Source: Rhodocollybia butyracea (taxonomy: Eukaryota > Basidiomycota > Agaricomycetes > Agaricales > Omphalotaceae). From it: a stretch of 64,000 nucleotides of DNA. Both the position numbers and the translations under genes were made by a program. The stretch is taken from contig JADNRY010000020.1 in assembly GCA_015501585.1 (NCBI GenBank), positions 62,001 to 126,000 on the forward strand, read 5' to 3'. The first letter of the stretch is position 1, and each line of letters begins with the position of its first letter. The notes beneath the pieces are model-generated. The model searched no databases. It saw nothing but the letters and a program-made list of their open reading frames with translations, and had not been told where the DNA came from. Shown piece by piece: positions 1 through 10,903 of this stretch.

Positions 1-579
1 GGAGGTTCGATACGGTTGTTGTGTTGACTAGTGAAGATGCTGAGAGTGTCAGCCTGGCAGGTATTACCTTTATCTTGATGTTAAAATAGTACACTCATTA
101 TTAAATTTCACCTCACTTAGGCACTCAGATAGGTCGGGTAAAAGTCATCTTCCGATTACCAACAGAACTGGGGCTTATTGGTTCTCATAAGACCCCAGCA
201 CCTTTGGCTTGGCCTAAAACTGCACTTGCTTATGTCGAGTGGTTTACTGCACCAACACTCACAGACACTGCTCGCTCTTCTCACAATATGGCATCTGTTC
301 AAAAATCAAAGCCATTGGTAGATAAATCACCCCCCTGGTCTATCATCCCATTATCTAATATACATCAGTCATGTATGCTTATTCCAAATTTTAATAAGGT
401 CTCAAATGTTTCATCTTTAACTTCTTCTACTGTATTGGATTCTGTTGATTCATTCTTGGTTAATAATTGGCTATCCCTTTACACTTATAAAACTATATAC
501 ATGTATTCTATTTTTATTCTTACTCAATCTGACTTATAATAAGTTACTCAAGTCCACCTAAGCTGCCCCAGGTGCCTCA
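1..579. other. No supported gene; left flank of Harbinger element
   Basis: I see no convincing coding region. One 111-codon open frame at 204-539 has no recognisable motif and is AT-rich. The last part (about 541-579) resembles the low-complexity stretch on the other side of the Harbinger element (3503-3720), with recurring ACTCAAG, CCCAGGT and CCTCAG words, so the element probably sits in an older degenerate repeat. Confidence 0.4.
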
Positions 580-613
580 GGGCCTGTTCAGCAACGAAAT
601 CTGATCCGAGTTT
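580..613 (+). repeat. Left terminal inverted repeat of Harbinger copy 1
   Basis: Begins GGGCCTGTTCAGCA and matches the reverse complement of 3466-3499, apart from a short variable stretch after the first 14 bases. The preceding TCA is repeated after the right end. Confidence 0.88.
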
Positions 614-769
614 TGGGATCTCGAAAAATATGAGATTGTTACTTTGATGTTACAAATTAGTTACTCCACGTAACTAAATTACGCCTGATTTGCGCGTGTC
701 GCGTCTTTTCTGCCATTGAAAGGATACGGCTCGCGCAAATCAGGCATAACTTCTTTCGTCTTTTCATCC

Positions 770-1964
770 ATGACCGAAAATCCTCACAAGGAAGCAAAAG
801 AGGCACCGAAAACCTCAGACGGACCCAAATCCCGGCCCAGAAAGCCCCCGAAGTCAAAACCGGCACAGTGGACTGATACAGACACCAAAGAATTCCTCGG
901 ATATCTATACACTGTTCATTCAGAGATGGGTGAAGGTTACAGCTTCAAAGGGAAGACATTTTCAGCTGCTGCAGATTTCATGAAGGGTGTTACCACTGTT
1001 GGAGGGGACAAGGACAAGGAAGCATGTAGAGTCAAATGGCAGACTGTATGTGCATGAAAATATATTTTCAAGTCCATTTTCAGGTTTATCACTCTCTTTA
1101 GTGTAAAGAAAAGTACAACATCATTGGAAAGATCAAGGAGCAGTCTGGTTGGGGTCCATGGAGTGACGAACATGGAGCAGGCATCACAGGTCTCACTGCT
1201 GAGGCTTGGGACAAGTTTGTTGGAAGGAATAAGACCGCCAAGCCTTTTCGTAACAAGGGCTGGATCTTTTTGCACGATGTAGAGAAGATCATGCCATACA
1301 AACCGAAGGGTACCAATGTCTTTCGTCCTTCAGGTGTAGCAGCTCAGCAGAGTGATGCAAAGGAGGATGCTTTTGAAAGCCAGGAGTGGGACTATGGGAA
1401 GTTGGATGACAATATGGAGAAGCTGGGGGATGAAGGTGTCAACGTTGAGGTACAGACACCTGCAATACCTATGAACCCCTACTTACTCCATGATTATAGT
1501 CTCCAGTCACTCCTCACGGTCATATCTCTGTCTCGGTTTCACCTCCTCCTTCACCAAAGCCTTCAGCGTCTTCGCAGCCTCCTAAAACGCCAGCTCCAGT
1601 ATCATTTAAACGATCAAGTGATAATATCTTTACCCCATCTTCCTCGAAAAAGGTCAAAGGCTCAGAAGTTCTTACTGGTCTTCTTGGAGAAGTTGCTGGG
1701 ATGAATGATGTGATCCGTAATTTTCTTGCACCTCCTGCGCCATTTGCTGTACCATCTGACACTTCACTATTGCTCACACCGGCACGTCGTGCAAAAGCAG
1801 TGTCCTTGGTTGAGAAGGAGGATTTGGGTATTGCAGAAGCGATGAAATTTATTCACGTTTTGACTCGGGACAAGGCGGTGGTTGATACATACACTAGTTT
1901 TTCAAATCCTTTGATGCGGCGAGCATATATTGATAGTGTTTTGACTCAGGAGCGGAGTGTGTAG
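770..1964 (+). CDS. Harbinger-associated Myb/SANT-like DNA-binding protein
   Basis: My model is join(770..1045,1102..1449,1500..1964), 362 aa. Both introns (56 and 50 nt) are GT-AG and keep phase 0. After a Lys/Pro-rich N-terminus, residues about 31-150 look like a Myb_DNA-bind_3 (trihelix-like) domain: it starts at a tryptophan (QWTD), has the CRVKWQT helix across the first splice junction, and ends with NKGW. A Ser/Pro-rich linker and an acidic-helical tail follow. In PIF/Harbinger elements the partner protein binds the transposon ends and helps nuclear import of the transposase. It converges on the transposase gene with only 39 bp between the two stop codons. The start at 770 is chosen because the earlier in-frame ATG at 716 adds an unlikely extension. 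Confidence 0.85.
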
Positions 1965-2003
1965 TAGATTCTCAGTAGATTCTAGCTAGTGTTACTGTAG
2001 CTA

Positions 2004-3356
2004 CTACATATCAATGTCGTCTGATAAACCTACTTTTGCTAGCCACTCCTGATACTGAATCCACATCTTTTCTGCAATTTGATCACGTAACTTTTCTGCC
2101 TTTTCTTTCTCCTCTCTGGAGGGGGCGCTCTCTGCAAGTCTTCCATAGATGTCCCTTGTATAATCCGCAGCACTGGGTTCATCATCAACCACTCCTGGAT
2201 CATTGAGAAAATCCTCAATATCAGAAGGATCAAACTGAAGGATGAAGTTGTGCAAAGCTGCAAGAGCAGGAGGAATACGAGCTTGAATAGCCAAGTCAAA
2301 TGCAGCTGGACAGTTCAAAACCTCCCAGCGTGCCTTGACAACACCAAAGATACGTTCAACTGCATTTTGTACTACAGCATGTCGCAGGTTAAATAATTCT
2401 TGCTGATTGACAGGTCTACTTTAAAGTCAGCTTCAACAGTCTCAGTAATGTTTAGAGCACAAACCGTTTATCTGCCCTTTCCCATTCTTTTAAATGATAG
2501 CGCACACCCGAATAAGGAAGAATCAAGGTGCTACAAGATCCAAATCCTGCATCAGCCAGATAGTAGCGTCCTTCTGGAACTGGCAAGTCAGTCACCCGAG
2601 AATCAACAAACATTGTTGCATCTGCAGTTGAACCATCCCAGCCAGCTACAAAATACAAAAAGTGGAGGTCGAATGAACAGACAGCAAGGCAGTTCTGTGA
2701 CATGAAGCCTTTGCGGTTCCGTGCAAGATCACGCTCTTTAGCGCTAGGCATACAGTGAATGTGTGTACCATCTACTGCCCCCAATGCCCCTTCAAAGAAA
2801 GGGAAAAACTTTGGATTGTGTAGGATAAAATCGGGAACGGGACTGTCAGCAGTTGGCAACTGGACATATAGAGTATAGAATGGTGGAGATGAGAGTTTGT
2901 TGAGCACTTCACAGAAGTATCTGCCAATATAATGTAAGAACTACCAGGGAAGTAAATGAACTACTCATACTTGGAGACAGTGGCATTGGCACGTTGAAAC
3001 CGTTCGCCGACATGGCGCACAGAAAGTCCAGTAACACACATGTACAGGAAGATAGCGACCTGCTCCTCGAGACTGACATACCTTGTCTGCTCCATGCCCA
3101 ATGCTCTGAGTTGTTCAACTAGAGCAATAAAAACATGTAAGCGGACCCCCAGTTCACTCCGAATCCGGTCAGGATGGCCATGGATAAGCTCTTTTACCCA
3201 AGCAAGTCCTGTCATTTGAGAGTTGTGATATTCTTGCTTCCAATAGTTGGGTGCAGCATAGACAGTGACAACAACAGTAATGACATTGACAAGAAAAGCA
3301 TAGGCAACTACCAATTTCTTCAACTGGTCAATAAGAATGTGTGGGGGAGGAGGCAT
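2004..3356 (-). CDS. PIF/Harbinger DDE transposase (copy 1)
   Basis: My model is complement(join(2004..2418,2465..2920,2971..3356)), 418 aa, with two GT-AG introns of 46 and 50 nt that restore one frame. The DDE_Tnp_4-type catalytic triad is visible: Asp about 179 in AVDGTH, Asp about 252 in LADAGF and Glu about 302 in VERIFGVVK. The conserved LPYSGVRYHLKEW block lies between the second Asp and the Glu. The N-terminal third has the helical region found upstream of the DDE core in this family. It is close in length and exon structure to the transposase at 49617-50971. All three catalytic residues are present, so it could be active. Confidence 0.9.
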
Positions 3357-3465
3357 GTTATCGTTGAAATCGTCGAAAATTGTATCAATTCACGCTGATA
3401 AACTTTGACAGTCACGCAAAATCACACTATAATATATTAGGGAATTTGAGTTTTGAAACTCGCGC

Positions 3466-3499
3466 AAACTCGGATCAGATCCCGCTGCTGAACAGGCCC
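3466..3499 (-). repeat. Right terminal inverted repeat of Harbinger copy 1
   Basis: The reverse complement of this end begins GGGCCTGTTCAGCA and shares ATCTGATCCGAGTTT with the left end. It is followed by the TCA target duplicate at 3500-3502. Confidence 0.88.
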
Positions 3500-3502
3500 T
3501 CA

Positions 3503-5389
3503 AGTGTTGTCTTTGAGTTGAAGATTACTTGAGTTGGTAAATTATGGGCCTCAGTGCCCCCAGGTCTGGACTACATAGTATCCTTGACTTGAGTGCACTG
3601 AGGCTCCACTGGAGGTGAACCCAGGTGCACTGAAGCTAGTGAATGCCTGGACTCTGGGCTCAAGGCAACCTGAGCTGACTTGGGATGACCTGAGGGCCTT
3701 AAGAGGCTTAAGTAAAGGCTTCACATACCCTTACACTCAAGCATACCTCAATCCCACTTGAGCCAGAAGTGCTTTTCCTGATGAGGCCCGTTTCCTTCTA
3801 GGGGGAAACTGAAATCTTGTACTTCCATGCTTCTCAACCGCATCCTTCCTACTCGCCCACGCATCTTTATACTCCTTCTGCATATACTTCTCCTCCAGGG
3901 CTACCTTTAGGACTACTTGGACCAGGAGTTCCGGGGCACAGAGGCACGCCCAGACGTCCACAGGAAACCCCTCCTGTCTCCCTTCTGTTGGTTTCGCTCC
4001 CTCTCATTGTATGAGACGCGAGTTCCTACGACGATCCCCTAGTCCTCCTGGCATGTACAAGCTTGGTGGACGCAGTTGGTAGAGTCGAGGCAGTAGTTGC
4101 GAGGCTTTCACCGGGAGGGCTGATGGAGCTCCGCAAGCAAAGATGGAGCGTTGCTGTGTTATAAGCAAGGAAAAGGAAGTATACGGGTAGGGTATGTTGT
4201 GTTTTTGTCTAGGAATCACGAAATACATTTCTAACTCCTGTTTTCTTTCCAGTTTTGATGAGGCAATTCGCGCGCTGAGCATGTTTCATTCTCACCCGAC
4301 CACCATCATCCTTATGATTATTATAATTGCATGCAACCCTGATAATTCTTATGCCTCCAGGAGCTCCTTCGGTAACCCAGTACTCTCAAATACCCCACCG
4401 CTTCTTGGTTCATGGCTACTCCATTCCTACTGCCCCATCGCCTTCGTTATTCTTCTTGTCTTTGCCTTTGCCAGCGCAAGATCTTGAGTCATCATATATA
4501 GAGTGTATATCAGATAGTTTTCTGGCTCTGGTAACATTACCGGTATCGGGGTGGTAATGTTAGTGGTAGAATACATCAGATAAATGTACCTTGTTTCTAT
4601 AATTGGTAAATTGCTGTGCAGATCCATTCTTATTCTCGCATCACCTGAATGCTTTTCTTCCGTTACTCACTCTTGCCCAACGCCAGAGCCCAAGCCAGAG
4701 CCAGAAGCCCAAAGCCAAAGCTGATATTCTGAATTGTTCTGGATACAATTCGCAGATGGAACTGTAATCAAAATCTCGGTTTTTACTGTATATCCTATCC
4801 TATCCTATATGCTATACTTTAAAAATGCTTGGTTTAAAGTGATAAGATGAGCCGGTAGCACGCGGTTAGCGATGCAGGCTCAGTTCCCCATCGTCGAGTA
4901 AGCCCGTTGATATGAACACTCAGCAATGAATCGGAATCAGGGCGAGATTTAATTACTTCAAGCTGAGCTCTCCCAAACTACTGAAGTAACTATTATAATA
5001 CCCACGACTGCTGTTTAATTGAGACTAATGCAGCCTTACGCAAGCCTTACAAGTCAATCTCCCTCTGCGCTGTAGCCTTTTAAGCAGACAGAATATTGAT
5101 AATCACATAAATTGCAGTAGTGCGTATTGAGTGCATAGTTGCCAATGCATAGTTAGGAGTTTCATAGGGAGTACTGGAGGCTGGAGACTCGAGAGTTGAT
5201 GTCAATCTCTGGGTCCCAGAATCAGCGGAATGGTGGTTTTTTAGAATCAATATCACCATGGCCTTCCAGCTTGAAATCCATGCGCTGTCTGTATTTTGTT
5301 GTGGATGGACTGCGCAATCCTTTTCAATTAGTACTCATTTGAACTTGGTTTTTTAGATCTTGTTTGTCTCGAGTTAGTATTTGGGATAG
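3503..5389. other. Gene-poor spacer
   Basis: No gene is supported. Part of it (3540-3720) is a degenerate repeat rich in CCTGAG and CCCAGGTGCACTGA words. A 74-codon minus-strand frame at 3737-3961 has charged, plausible composition but no recognisable domain. A short TATCC run lies near 4790. The gag remnant that follows has no pol gene on this side. Confidence 0.4.
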
Positions 5390-8300
5390 CTATGTATTCA
5401 TAGCTAATCCTGTATCATGATTATCCTGATTAGGATTATTGTTTGTTTTGTTGCCTGTTTGTTCAACCGGCATTGGTTGAGATATATTCTCTTCCATATT
5501 GCGCTGAGCTCTTAGCTCCGCTTGTTCCTCTATTTTGTGAGGAAAGTATTCTCTAGAGAATTCTTGTATGATTTCGACGTATTTATCCAAATCTTCTGCA
5601 GAGAACTCCTTTATTTTGGGCAAGGTTGAATTATCATCCTTGTCATAGCTCTCCAGTACAACTGGGAAGTTATGAGGGAAGCTCCTTGTGGAGCATTGCA
5701 TTTCAGACTGAAGATGTTCTTTGTCTACTATTGTCTCGATTTCTACTGTGGATTTCAATTTACGCTCTGACTTCTTAGAAGTTGTAGCTGCAGCTAGTCA
5801 TTCTTTGCTAGCTTGAGTCTCATTTCTTCTGAATTTCTCATTGAGAACTTCACGTTTCATTGCTGTGTGTCGAGAAAACTCTACCGTGTCCTCCCCACAG
5901 AAAGAGAAGTGCTACCTTCCCTTTAATGCATATGGCATCTTTCTCGAAATCGAGTTTGATGCTGTGCTTATGCATAAATTGTGTACCAGGAATAGTGTTG
6001 TATCTATCGACATTAATAATGTTGTAGTATACTTTATCATCTATACCTCCATAGGAGGTATGTACATTTGCGCCAAAATTAAATTTGGCTTTACTTCCTA
6101 CAGTTCCCAATTGTAGCAAATGTTGGTCCGCCAATTGGTGTACTTTGATGTTCGCTAATCAAACAAATGCGGGGCTTAAAGCCTCGATTGTGCAACCAGA
6201 GTCAAATAGCATGAACGCTTCTACTCTGCAATTTCAATGATTGCCGTCATAAGATGGCGATTTTCAATTGGACCTCGGTCAGGTCTGGTCATAAGTCTAC
6301 TAGACTTCCAAAGCCTTCACCCGTATTGGTTTTAGGCTCTTTGTTGGGCGTGTTCATAACGCCATACGATCAGTGCCATCCAGTTGTATCTGGTGGCTTT
6401 GAGGATTGAGGGACAAGAATGTGTCATTGTCCCAGTCATCCTCTAGGCATACTGCCGGTCCACAGTCCTCTAGAGGATTGTTTTCAATGTACGGGTCATG
6501 AATATGACCCAAGTACTCTTGGAAGTCATTGTTGTTGTCATATAGTCTCTTCATACGTCTCAAGGAAGTATTCTCTTTCAGACTCATCCTCATCTTCATC
6601 CTCGTCAGGCTGAAGTGCTGGAGGATATTCAAGATCCTCTTCAAGGTTTTCTTGTGGATTGACATCTTGACTAGCTGATTCCAGCTCATCTTCCTGAATG
6701 GCGTACAATCGAGGTTGTCCATGCCTTTTGCACATCGAGTCATTCGCAAAATGACCTGGCTTGCTGCAACGGAAGCATAGTTTCCTAGAAACTGCTTCTT
6801 CTTTAGATGGTGTCTTTGACACTTGTCCTGTTCCACGGAAAGAGCTACCAAATTTAACTGGTCTCTTCCCTTTGCTAGTATATTTTACTAACTGTACCCT
6901 TTGTTGGGTTTTTGGTACTGCTGCTGCAGTATATGTTCTAGTGGGAGGAGTACTTGCTCCTTGTTCCGCAATAGCGCATTTTGCAACATATTTTGAGCTC
7001 GGTGTGCTCGTTTTTCGCTTGCCTGACACGTAGTAATCATGTAGTGCGCAATTATCTTCAATGCAAGTAACCGCTTTGACGATAGTCTTGAATTTCACGT
7101 ATTCAGGGATTATTCCCCTGTCTATAAGTATTTCAAGGATTGACATAGGCAATCCTTTAACGAAACACATTTTCATATCATATGAATGCGGTGGATGTTG
7201 CATTCTTGATGCCCATTGTACTAGTGTTGAGTGATAATCTTGTACTCCCTTAACAGGTGAGTAAGTGATTGACTCAAACTGCTGAGTAGCTTGATGAATT
7301 GTAGATGCTTGAACGCATCTATCGAATAAGCCAATAATGGCTTCTTCACTGGTCCACTTAATTGTGTCCTGTGTGCACCAATGACTTCGTCGTTGTACCA
7401 ATCTAGTGCTTTTTCTTTTAGAAACATGCCTAAGATTTGTAATCTTGCGCTATCATAAGCTGGACCGCAATAGCGGTGTGCTACAAACCATCGAAGGAGT
7501 GACAATAGCCACCTTTCAAATACCTCTACATCCGGAGTACCTTCGTAGCTCTCCGGTGATGGTACTTTGATATTCTTTACTCCCTCCAATGGAGGAAGTG
7601 CAGTGCCTACATGTTCATGTATCTGCTTTCTGTACACTTTCTGTACTTGGTGTTTGCCACAGTTTGCGACGATCATCATCTGCAGTTTTTGCTCGAAGTT
7701 GTGATGCTACTTTTCATCGCATCTTCTTCTTCTTGCTACTACTGAATTTCTCAGTAGGTTGGAGAATATCTCCAATCCACGATTCATTTGACGAATCTGT
7801 GACATCCGAATCTGTATCGTTTTGGGATGAATCATCATCCCATGGTGTGCTTTGACAATTTTTATTGTTGTTGCATTTGTGCTCATCTCTGCTGGAGTTT
7901 GAGCTGTCATCACCGTCGTCGGGTGCTCCTGGAGCTCCTCTCGTAGGTGTTTTTCGAGGTGGTCCTCCCCCACTTTTTAGAAGGACCTGCATCTTGCGAA
8001 CTGTCTTGTTCGCGTATCCACACCTCTTCGGGTGTGTTGAATTTATCGACCGGAAGTCCATCCGTGTTGAACCCAACCATTTGGTCTGGGAAGAATTCCG
8101 AGGCTTTTCCGGTTTCTCGGAAGCTCTTATTGCACAAGCGTTGCATCGCTACACAACTATCCCATTTGTAGGCTATGCCTGTGTCCAGGTCAGCATCAAC
8201 TTTAGTTGGTGCTTTTTTCACCAGTTGTTACGACTGGGAATGCTGTTATTACGGGTGTATTTGTCTTGACATTGTTATTTTTTATGGCAGAGATTGACTC

Positions 8301-9522
8301 TTCTGCCTTAATAACCACATTGTGGTTATTCAGTATGGATTCTCTTTTTGGGAGATCCTTTGATTTGTTCCTTTTAGGAACTTGCGTTGGCGTTTGGTTT
8401 AATTCAAACCGCTCTAATAGTTCTACGATCATATCGCTTTTGTTACCCGGATCTTCCGGGCTTTCTGCAATTGTCTGTTTTGCTGGTGGGATCACCGCGC
8501 TGAATGCTTTCGTTTTAATGGTAGCTTTGTTGTCCACAAATGTGGACAATATATTTATGGGCATTGACGGTGTCGCCAACACTCCAAATGCATTACGAAT
8601 GTGATCCGTAAGTTGCGCCGCAGAGTCAGATATGATTTCTGGCTCTTCATATATGAAGTCATTCAACTTCAGTGTTGTAGCCCTGGATTTGGGCGGTATC
8701 GGGAGTGACCTTGGTCCTCTTGGTGCTGGAGAAGTTCTCCCAGTGGGACTTTGTCTCATTTTAGGCGTATATCCTGTTCCTGCAAGGAACGTAGGTGTTG
8801 GCATATCTGGTAGCAATGACGGACGTCTTTGACGTTAGTCTGTATAGCCTCGCTGTGTTAATAGCGATTTGCCTATTGTAGGAGGTAATTCTCCTACTTG
8901 TCCAAATCCCACATAGTTTCTATGTGTTATGGATGATGGACCTATTGCCTGCGACACATTGAGCATGGAATCTTTCCATTTTCCTGTCGAGGCGTTCGAG
9001 AACAACATATTCCTATAGATGTCCGGCACTACTGGCGGGCGTTCATCCGGCAGTCTAGGTACTGGCATGGCAATCCCAGTATGATCACTACTGTCTGTTG
9101 ACTTTGTCGATGACTTGGACAAAGACTTCTCTTCGTCTTTTTTGTTTAATCATGCATTCAATTGATGCATTGCTGATGTGAATTCGCTCAGGGATTGCTG
9201 ATTCGTTTCCACGATTTTCAGCATATGCCCTGTAGCATTTACTAAGACCTGTGCAAGGTCTGTTATTCTCATTTATAGAGACATCGTCTCTTGGTTCTTT
9301 TATGGCAGTCATTTGACTGCCTTCTGATCGACTGTTGTTATCAGTTGTTGTCGTAGGATTTTCTCCTTGCTGAGGTATTTCCTCTGTTAATTGAATGAGG
9401 AGCTTTTCAGGCTCATTTGTTTTTTCCTCTGACGGTTTGACCATGTGGGAATCGTTCTGTGACGTGGCGTCATTATTATCAGACGTGCAATTATTCGCTG
9501 TCTCTGGACTCGGTGAAGTCAT
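5390..9522 (-). pseudogene. Decayed gypsy-type gag-protease region (no pol)
   Basis: Read on the minus strand, this is one long gag-like polyprotein broken into overlapping frames. In order: a Ser/Thr/Asn-rich N-terminus (9522-8202); a capsid-like block with EVFERWLLSLLRWF and ALDWYNDEV (7679-7221) that continues in another frame from about 7370; a zinc-knuckle-like CFRCSKPGHFANDSMC near 6745-6790; an acidic linker; a retropepsin-like domain with active-site FDSGCT (6195-6206) and a downstream NVDRYNTIPGTQFMHKH block; and a charged tail ending at 5390. Frameshifts occur near 7370 and 6545, and an in-frame TGA at 6159-6161. No reverse transcriptase or integrase follows, so the copy is truncated or was always gag-protease only. 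The domain assignment is secure; the exact ends are not. Confidence 0.75.
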
Positions 9523-10903
9523 CTGAGCATTTTAAAGGCTTAGAATGGAAGTGAATTTCTTGACAGAAGTTCTTAATGATCGAAAGAAGCTGATTGCGAG
9601 GATGTTTGATGAATATGATAGTGAGGGTTTCACTTGAAGTGAAACCCTCACTATCTGAAGCCCCAGTACTAGCTAGGACATTCATACCAACTCTATACCA
9701 ATGCCTGCAGCAAGTACAAGCCATCCTATTTAGTGATCTGAAGGGTACCAATGTGGCATATGCGAGGCTGGAAAAGACTTGGGAAGAGAAGGAACCCCAC
9801 CCTCCATCACTAGTCTCAAAATTAACAAACGAGATTGTAGGCTATACTACAATAGTAAGAACAAACCGTCTTTGACGACCCCGCAGGTGTGAGCCTATCA
9901 ACACACCGTGATACTCACGCAAAGGAAAGGCTGGAAGAATCCGCTTCGATTTGCATGTATTTTGCTACAGAAAGATTGTGTGTTTATCCTCAAGTTAATA
10001 TGCCTGAAAGACAAATATCTTCATCTATGTAGTTCCTCATGTTCGTAAAGGAGGTGAGGCGAACGCATCGATGACTCCAAGACTGTGCTCAAATTGGGGA
10101 ACCCCTACTTCAGTTCTCTTCCAATCATAGTCTAATCTTTAACTGTCCCTGACCAGCCCAGGACGTGAGTCCACCTGCATACATTTGCAATCTGAGCCAG
10201 CGGAGGAATGCTGGAGTGTGCCTGGTGGCCGACAGCAAAATTCTGCTGTCTGTATAAATCACACTGCGAGCTCTTACTTTACAAACAAGTCTATTACAGG
10301 AGTTCAGAGACAAGACTTGCTCTCACTTTGTGACTGTGGAGCTCCCACAGGAACAGGAGGCTTGTGCGCAACATCAAGCACAAGCTGACGCGCAACCTCC
10401 AGCTGGTATTCTCTCTCGACATCAGGTCACGATTCGACATCACGACATCACGCCAGTGACTGTCTTGACGTCGCGACGTCACAACGATGTGACGCCTTGA
10501 CTGTGCGACAGCACCTCGTCGTGATGCACTGACGTCACGATGTCCGCGTAAATTTTCTCAGTGAGCTTTTTTAATAAGTTCTCATATTTTTCACACTCTG
10601 TATAGGTCAGGAATATTTAGAATTGCAACATTGAGTATGAATTGTGGATTTTAAAAAAACATCTGCCGAGGTTTATACAAAATTTTACAACTGTGATTGA
10701 ACTGAGCATTTGCTAAAGATTTGCGCCTCTTGCGGGGTCTGATAATTTAACAAAAACACAGTATTTTCTACCTGGGAAAAATGTGATTGTATGCTGAGTA
10801 ATTTGTACATTTACTCGGCATAATCCTCGCATTTTCGGGCTGTGCAAAGGGTCAATTCCTCGTAGTGTGAGCTACCATGATGTTATTAAATCATCAACAC
10901 CAT
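9523..10903. other. Intergenic, with a perfect palindrome and a possible ORF scrap
   Basis: It holds the 39-bp palindrome annotated separately. A plus-strand frame at 9594-9875 has a coherent-looking stretch (NVAYARLEKTWEEKEPHPP) that could be a remnant of a longer gene, but I cannot assign it. Between 10440 and 10550 the word GACGTC and related CATCACGAC words recur. The rest is AT-rich and shows nothing I can name. Confidence 0.4.
9617..9655. repeat. Perfect 39-bp palindrome (19-1-19)
   Basis: GATAGTGAGGGTTTCACTT is followed by one G and then its exact reverse complement. No terminator-like T run follows. It may be the junction of a small foldback element or an insertion scar. Confidence 0.85.

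Larger units (their letters stand above)
580..3499. mobile_element. PIF/Harbinger DNA transposon, copy 1 (complete)
   Basis: A 2920-bp element bounded by imperfect terminal inverted repeats of about 34 bp. Both ends read GGGCCTGTTCAGCA and then share ATCTGATCCGAGTTT. It is flanked by the direct repeat TCA (577-579 and 3500-3502), the 3-bp target duplication expected for PIF/Harbinger. Inside are two convergent intron-containing genes, a Myb/SANT-like DNA-binding protein (plus) and a DDE transposase (minus), the standard two-gene set of this superfamily. Both genes splice into uninterrupted frames in my reconstruction, so the element may still be autonomous or only recently inactive. Confidence 0.92.
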
